Part shown: positions 60,254 to 64,000 of the stretch, in pieces
How the letters are laid out: each line of letters opens with the position of its first letter
Numbering within the stretch: position 1 is the stretch's first letter
Source of the DNA: Bryobacterales bacterium
Lineage (GTDB): Bacteria; Acidobacteriota; Terriglobia; Bryobacterales; Bryobacteraceae
Reading direction: 5' to 3'
DNA: 64,000 bases
Assembly (NCBI GenBank): GCA_003136675.1
Contig: PLFE01000141.1
Span: 17,829-81,828 of the forward strand
Translations under genes and position numbers: made by a program
The notes under the pieces: model-generated
Databases searched by the model: none
What the model was told of the DNA's origin: nothing
Seen by the model: only the letters and a program-made list of their open reading frames with translations

Positions 60254-63200
60254 ATGCTCTCGACCTGGTTATCCCGCTCGTTCCTGGTTTCCGCCGCCCT
60301 CGTTTCCGTCTCCTCACCCGCCCAGCAAATCTCTTCCGACATCTTTCACGACCTCCATTGGCGCAACATCGGCCCGTTCCGCGGTGGCCGCACGCGCGCC
60401 GCCGCCGGTGTCCCCGCGCAGCCCAACGTCTTCTATGCCGCGCAAGTGAACGGCGGCGTCTGGAAAACGGACGACTACGGCCGCACGTGGAACCCCATCT
60501 TCGATAGCCAACCCACCGGGTCCATTGGCGCCATCGCCGTCGCTCCCTCCGATCCCAACATCCTCTACGTCGCCAGCGGCGAAGGTCTCCAGCGCCCCGA
60601 TCTTTCTGTCGGCAACGGGATCTATAAGTCCACCGACGCCGGCAAGACCTGGGTTCACCTCGGCCTGCGCGACGGCCAGCAGATTCCAGCCCTCGCCATC
60701 GATCCTCGCGACCCCAACCACCTCTACGCCGCCGTCCTCGGGCATCCCTACGGTCCTAACGAAGAGCGCGGCGTCTACGCATCCCGCAATGGCGGCAAGA
60801 CCTGGGAGCGGCTCTTGTTCATCGACGCCAACACAGGCGCATCCGACATCGCGATGGACCCCAACAATCCCGAAGTTCTCTACGCCTCCATGTGGGAAGC
60901 CCGCGAAGGCCCTTGGGAATTCGGCAACACCTACGCGGGCAAGCACGGAGGCATCTTCAAATCAGTGGACTCCGGCAAGACGTGGACCAAGCTCACCAAA
61001 GGCCTTCCCGACGTGGAGCAGGCTTACGTCGCCATCGCGCCCACCGATTCGCGCCGGCTCTACGCCACCGCCGCTTTCGGCCACGAGGTCGGCATCTTCC
61101 GGTCCGATGACGCCGGCGAAAACTGGAGCCGCATCACTACCGATCCCCGTCCCGCTAACCGCATCGGTGGCGGCGATCTGCCCGTCCCACGCGTCGACCC
61201 CAAAGACGCCGACACAGTCTACAGCGCCAGCGTTGTAACCTGGCGTTCCTCCGACGGAGCCAAAACCTGGACCGCCCTGAAAGGCGCGCCCGGCGGCGAC
61301 GACTACCAGAACATCTGGATCAACCCCACAAACCCCGACATTATCCTCCTGGTCGGCGACCAGGGTTCGCTCGTCAGCGTCAATCGCGGCCGCACCTGGA
61401 GTTCCTGGTACAACCAGCCCACCGCGCAGCTTTATCATGCCATCGCCGACAACGCATTCCCCTATCGCGTCTGCGGCGCGCAGCAGGAAAGCGGCTCGGT
61501 TTGCGTGTCCAGCCGCGGCAATGACGGCCTCATTACCTATCGCGAGTGGCATCCCATCGGCGTCATCGAGTACGGTTACGTCGCGCCCGCCCCGCGCGAT
61601 CCAGACACCATTTACGGAGCCGGACGCGGCCAGGTCTCTAAGTTTCACCGTGCCACCGGGCAGGTGGAAATCATCAGCCCCGGCCCGCTCACTACCGGTC
61701 CTCCCGAATCCCGCACCCTGCGCGCGGATCGCACCGCGCCGCTCATGTTCTCTCCGCTCGATCCTCGTGTCCTCTACTACGCCACGCAGGTGCTGCTCAA
61801 GACTCTCGATGGCGGACATTCCTGGCAGGTCATGAGTCCTGACCTCACTCGTCCCCAACCCGGCATCCCCGCGAGCCTCGGCAATCTCGCCGCGAAAGAC
61901 CCCGGCGCGCTCAAGCAGCGGGGCGTCATCTACGCACTCGCGCCATCCTTCAAGAACCCCAATACCATCTGGGCCGGGACCGATGACGGCCTCATCTGGC
62001 GTACTGCCGACGCGGGCAAAAACTGGAAAGACATCACGCCGCCCGCGCTCAACGCGTGGAGCAAAGTCACGCAACTCGAAGCCTCCCATTTCGACGACCA
62101 GACCGCCTACGCCTCGGTCAGCCGCTTCCGCGTTGACGATCTGAAGCCGTATATTTACCGCACCTACGATCGCGGCAAGACCTGGCAGCTCATCACAGAG
62201 GGCCTTCCGCCTGACGCACCGGTCGATACCGTCCGTCAAGATCCCGTCCGCAAAGGCCTGTTGTTCGCCGGAACCGAGAACGCCGTCTGGGTTTCCTTGG
62301 ACGATGGCGACCACTGGCAGTCGCTGCAGTTCAACCTGCCGCACACCTCCATGCGCGATCTTTGGATCAAGGACGGCGACTTGATCGTTGCCACGCACGG
62401 CCGTTCGTTCTGGATTCTCGACGACATCACTCCGCTGCGCCAGTTCGACTCGAAAGCCATACAAAACGCCGCCTGGCTCTCGACGCCCGCCACGGCATTC
62501 CGCGTCCAGCGCGACACCAATCCCGACACGCCCATCCCGCCCGACGAGCCCATCGCCGAGAACCCGCCGGATGGCGCTGTGATCGATTTCTTCCTGGCGC
62601 AGAAGCCTTCGGGCCCCGTAAAACTCGAGATCCTCGATGGCGCCGGTAAAGTGATCCGCCGGTACTCCAGCGCCGACGCCCCGCAGCTGACCGCTGCGGA
62701 TCTCAAAGCCTTGAGCATTCCGGCGTTCTGGGTGGAACCCTCCCGCGTTCTGCCCGATTCAATCGGCCTGCATCGCTGGGTTTGGGATCTTCACGAGACC
62801 GCGCCCGTATCCCTGCGGCATGACTATCCCATTTCGGCTGTTCCCTTCCGCACGCCAGCCAGCCCCGAAGGGCCGCTCGCGACTCCCGGCGTATACACCG
62901 TTCAGCTCATCGCCAACGGACAGACCTATAAAGCGCCGTTGACCGTCAAGCTCGATCCACGCGTAAGGATTTCGCCCCTCGATCTGCGCAAGCAGCTCGA
63001 CGCGCAACGCCTGCTCGCCTCCGCGATCTCAAAGACCACGGCCGCCATCCGTGAAGCCCGATCGGTGCAGGAGCAAATCGAAAAAGCGGAGCATGACGCA
63101 CCTGGTCCGTTGAAGGACCGCCTCACCGCGCTCGGCGCGAAGGTCAAGACCGTCGTCGGTTCCGGAGGCGCGTTCGGACCCGCGCCCACCAAGCCCACGC

Positions 63201-63460
63201 TCGCGTCTGTCAACGGACAGGCATCCGGGCTCTACGGCCAGCTCGGCGGCGCGGACGTCGCGCCCACCATCGCGCAATCCAGCGCCATATCCAAAATCGG
63301 ACGCGACGCCCCGGTCGCGATTGGGGCATGGGAAAAACTTCGCACCGGCGAAATCGAGCCGCTCAATCAGGAACTCAAGTCCGCCGGCCTGCCCGCGATC
63401 CTCATTGCCCCGCCTGCCGCCCAGCCCGACGATAGCGACGATTCTGACGATATCGAGTAG
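60254..63460 (+). CDS. exported BNR/sortilin-type beta-propeller protein, 1068 aa
   Basis: A secreted protein with a signal peptide (LSRSFLVSAALVSVSSPAQ). At least ten BNR/VPS10-like repeats follow: GGVWKTDDYGRTWNPI, IYKSTDAGKTWVHLGL, RNGGKTWERLLF, SVDSGKTWTKLT, SDDAGENWSRIT, DQGSLVSVNRGRTWSSW, TLDGGHSWQVMS, TADAGKNWKDIT, YDRGKTWQLIT and SLDDGDHWQSLQF. A beta domain (about 770-900) and a helical tail with an acidic end (DDSDDSDDIE) finish it. Family members are annotated as glycosyl hydrolase-like or WD40/YVTN/BNR proteins; no catalytic residues of a sialidase (Arg triad) are seen. Probably a binding or processing protein at the cell surface. Confidence 0.92.
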   Translation: MLSTWLSRSFLVSAALVSVSSPAQQISSDIFHDLHWRNIGPFRGGRTRAAAGVPAQPNVFYAAQVNGGVWKTDDYGRTWNPIFDSQPTGSIGAIAVAPSDPNILYVASGEGLQRPDLSVGNGIYKSTDAGKTWVHLGLRDGQQIPALAIDPRDPNHLYAAVLGHPYGPNEERGVYASRNGGKTWERLLFIDANTGASDIAMDPNNPEVLYASMWEAREGPWEFGNTYAGKHGGIFKSVDSGKTWTKLTKGLPDVEQAYVAIAPTDSRRLYATAAFGHEVGIFRSDDAGENWSRITTDPRPANRIGGGDLPVPRVDPKDADTVYSASVVTWRSSDGAKTWTALKGAPGGDDYQNIWINPTNPDIILLVGDQGSLVSVNRGRTWSSWYNQPTAQLYHAIADNAFPYRVCGAQQESGSVCVSSRGNDGLITYREWHPIGVIEYGYVAPAPRDPDTIYGAGRGQVSKFHRATGQVEIISPGPLTTGPPESRTLRADRTAPLMFSPLDPRVLYYATQVLLKTLDGGHSWQVMSPDLTRPQPGIPASLGNLAAKDPGALKQRGVIYALAPSFKNPNTIWAGTDDGLIWRTADAGKNWKDITPPALNAWSKVTQLEASHFDDQTAYASVSRFRVDDLKPYIYRTYDRGKTWQLITEGLPPDAPVDTVRQDPVRKGLLFAGTENAVWVSLDDGDHWQSLQFNLPHTSMRDLWIKDGDLIVATHGRSFWILDDITPLRQFDSKAIQNAAWLSTPATAFRVQRDTNPDTPIPPDEPIAENPPDGAVIDFFLAQKPSGPVKLEILDGAGKVIRRYSSADAPQLTAADLKALSIPAFWVEPSRVLPDSIGLHRWVWDLHETAPVSLRHDYPISAVPFRTPASPEGPLATPGVYTVQLIANGQTYKAPLTVKLDPRVRISPLDLRKQLDAQRLLASAISKTTAAIREARSVQEQIEKAEHDAPGPLKDRLTALGAKVKTVVGSGGAFGPAPTKPTLASVNGQASGLYGQLGGADVAPTIAQSSAISKIGRDAPVAIGAWEKLRTGEIEPLNQELKSAGLPAILIAPPAAQPDDSDDSDDIE

Positions 63461-63486
63461 TGCGAGATCGACTGGGTTGACCAGGT

Positions 63487-64000
63487 TCACTCACAGGTAA
63501 CCGTGAACCGCTGGACCGTATTGCCCGGCCAACCTTGCGATGAACCGAAGGTGAAGTACACGTAGAACTGCGTCCCGAGCACATTGGGATCCTCGCCCGT
63601 CCCGATGGGCACTGCGTAATCGAAACTGGTCTGCGTGTTCGGGTCCTCGACAAGCAACAGACTGGTGCTCCACGTGAGGCCGTCCATGGATTCGGAATAG
63701 GAAATATGCTGGGTATCGTCAGCAATCCGCACGAAGCGCTGCAGCACGTCATTAAACGCGACGTTTGACGAACCGGCGTACGCCGCGGTTGGGTCCAGGT
63801 CCGTCGAGAGGCCTCCGATCCCCGGCTGACTCCATGCACCCTGGTAATATTTCTCGAAAGCTGCTGCATGAGGCGTCGCGTCAGCCGCAGCGGCCAGCAC
63901 CGCGTTAATCGGCGCGCGCGCGACCGAAATGACGGTCACTGTGGTCGGCTGGGTGGTGCCGTTGGCAATCCAATCCGGGAAATAAACGTAGAAGTACTGC
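63487..64000 (-). CDS. C-terminal part of a larger secreted-type protein (runs past window end)
   Basis: The reading frame is open through 64000 and begins beyond it; 170 codons plus stop are seen. A GTG at 63939 is only internal, because the upstream codons continue in frame with a coding-like composition (QYFYVYFPDWIANGTTQPTT). The segment has a beta-propeller or glycan-binding look: FVRIADDTQHISYSESMDGLTW, LGTQFYVYFTFGS and WPGNTVQRFTV. The overlap of HISYSESMDGLTWS with sialidase/GH43-type blades suggests a five-bladed propeller, but I cannot name a family. Confidence 0.65.
   Translation of the reverse strand, partial: QYFYVYFPDWIANGTTQPTTVTVISVARAPINAVLAAAADATPHAAAFEKYYQGAWSQPGIGGLSTDLDPTAAYAGSSNVAFNDVLQRFVRIADDTQHISYSESMDGLTWSTSLLLVEDPNTQTSFDYAVPIGTGEDPNVLGTQFYVYFTFGSSQGWPGNTVQRFTVTCE

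Noticed and set aside
60962-62464. 500-codon minus-strand frame
   Set aside because: Antisense to the BNR-repeat gene; the length comes from strong GC3 bias, no family motif is present.

Overview
The window is a high-GC chromosomal segment from an acidobacterium, most likely of the Solibacter/Bryobacterales lineage. Several families that are hallmarks of that group occur together: a C-terminal TIGR03437-type (Solibacter) domain on a beta-propeller protein, a VWFA-related acidobacterial protein, a PadR regulator in front of a large duplicated MacB-like (ADOP) permease, many Tat-dependent glycoside hydrolases and an LptD outer-membrane protein. I see no phage, plasmid, IS element or CRISPR array. 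Genes are dense, and many junctions are 1-4 base start/stop overlaps that help fix the starts.

0-13.8 kb holds a TIGR03437 propeller protein and a methyltransferase, secreted proteins of unknown role, a large membrane protein, fabD, a response regulator with GGDEF (degenerate) and EAL domains, lepB, a CMD-family protein, and a coupled HD-GYP regulator / hybrid kinase pair. Cyclic-di-GMP turnover is a clear theme.

13.9-28.6 kb is a carbohydrate and redox region. It contains a sugar isomerase-like protein, GH95 alpha-L-fucosidase, zinc alcohol dehydrogenase, ornithine cyclodeaminase-like protein, beta-carbonic anhydrase, lutABC (lactate oxidation) directly behind a GH39 beta-xylosidase, a GH51 arabinofuranosidase, and a cytochrome c / PQQ-dehydrogenase pair. 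This fits growth on plant hemicellulose with periplasmic sugar or alcohol oxidation. A tRNA-Thr(UGU) follows.

28.7-35.7 kb contains an exported methyltransferase, an unknown secreted protein and a tight five-gene operon: egtB, egtD and an OpuC-like ABC importer (ATPase, permease, lipoprotein). The importer is translationally linked to the ergothioneine genes, which makes it a candidate ergothioneine/hercynine/betaine-thiol transporter. This is the most interesting unit in the window. A single-domain asparaginase follows.

35.7-51.3 kb contains padR plus the ADOP permease behind a promoter laced with CTAGGAG elements, an orphan antitoxin-like gene, an esterase, recA, a DUF1080 protein, lptD, an RDD protein with a zinc ribbon, an AT-hook mini-protein, two transporters, a secreted TPR-like protein with a textbook terminator, and an FmdB-type protein.

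51.3-64 kb contains a GH3 glucosidase, an alpha/beta hydrolase, a stretch of gene debris in which an AraC remnant and a VWFA remnant meet at one breakpoint, a cupin, an IorA/IorB molybdo-hydroxylase pair, a Uma2 nuclease-like protein, a 1068-residue BNR/sortilin-type protein and a gene running off the right end. Family names rest on motif recognition by eye; no database search was possible.
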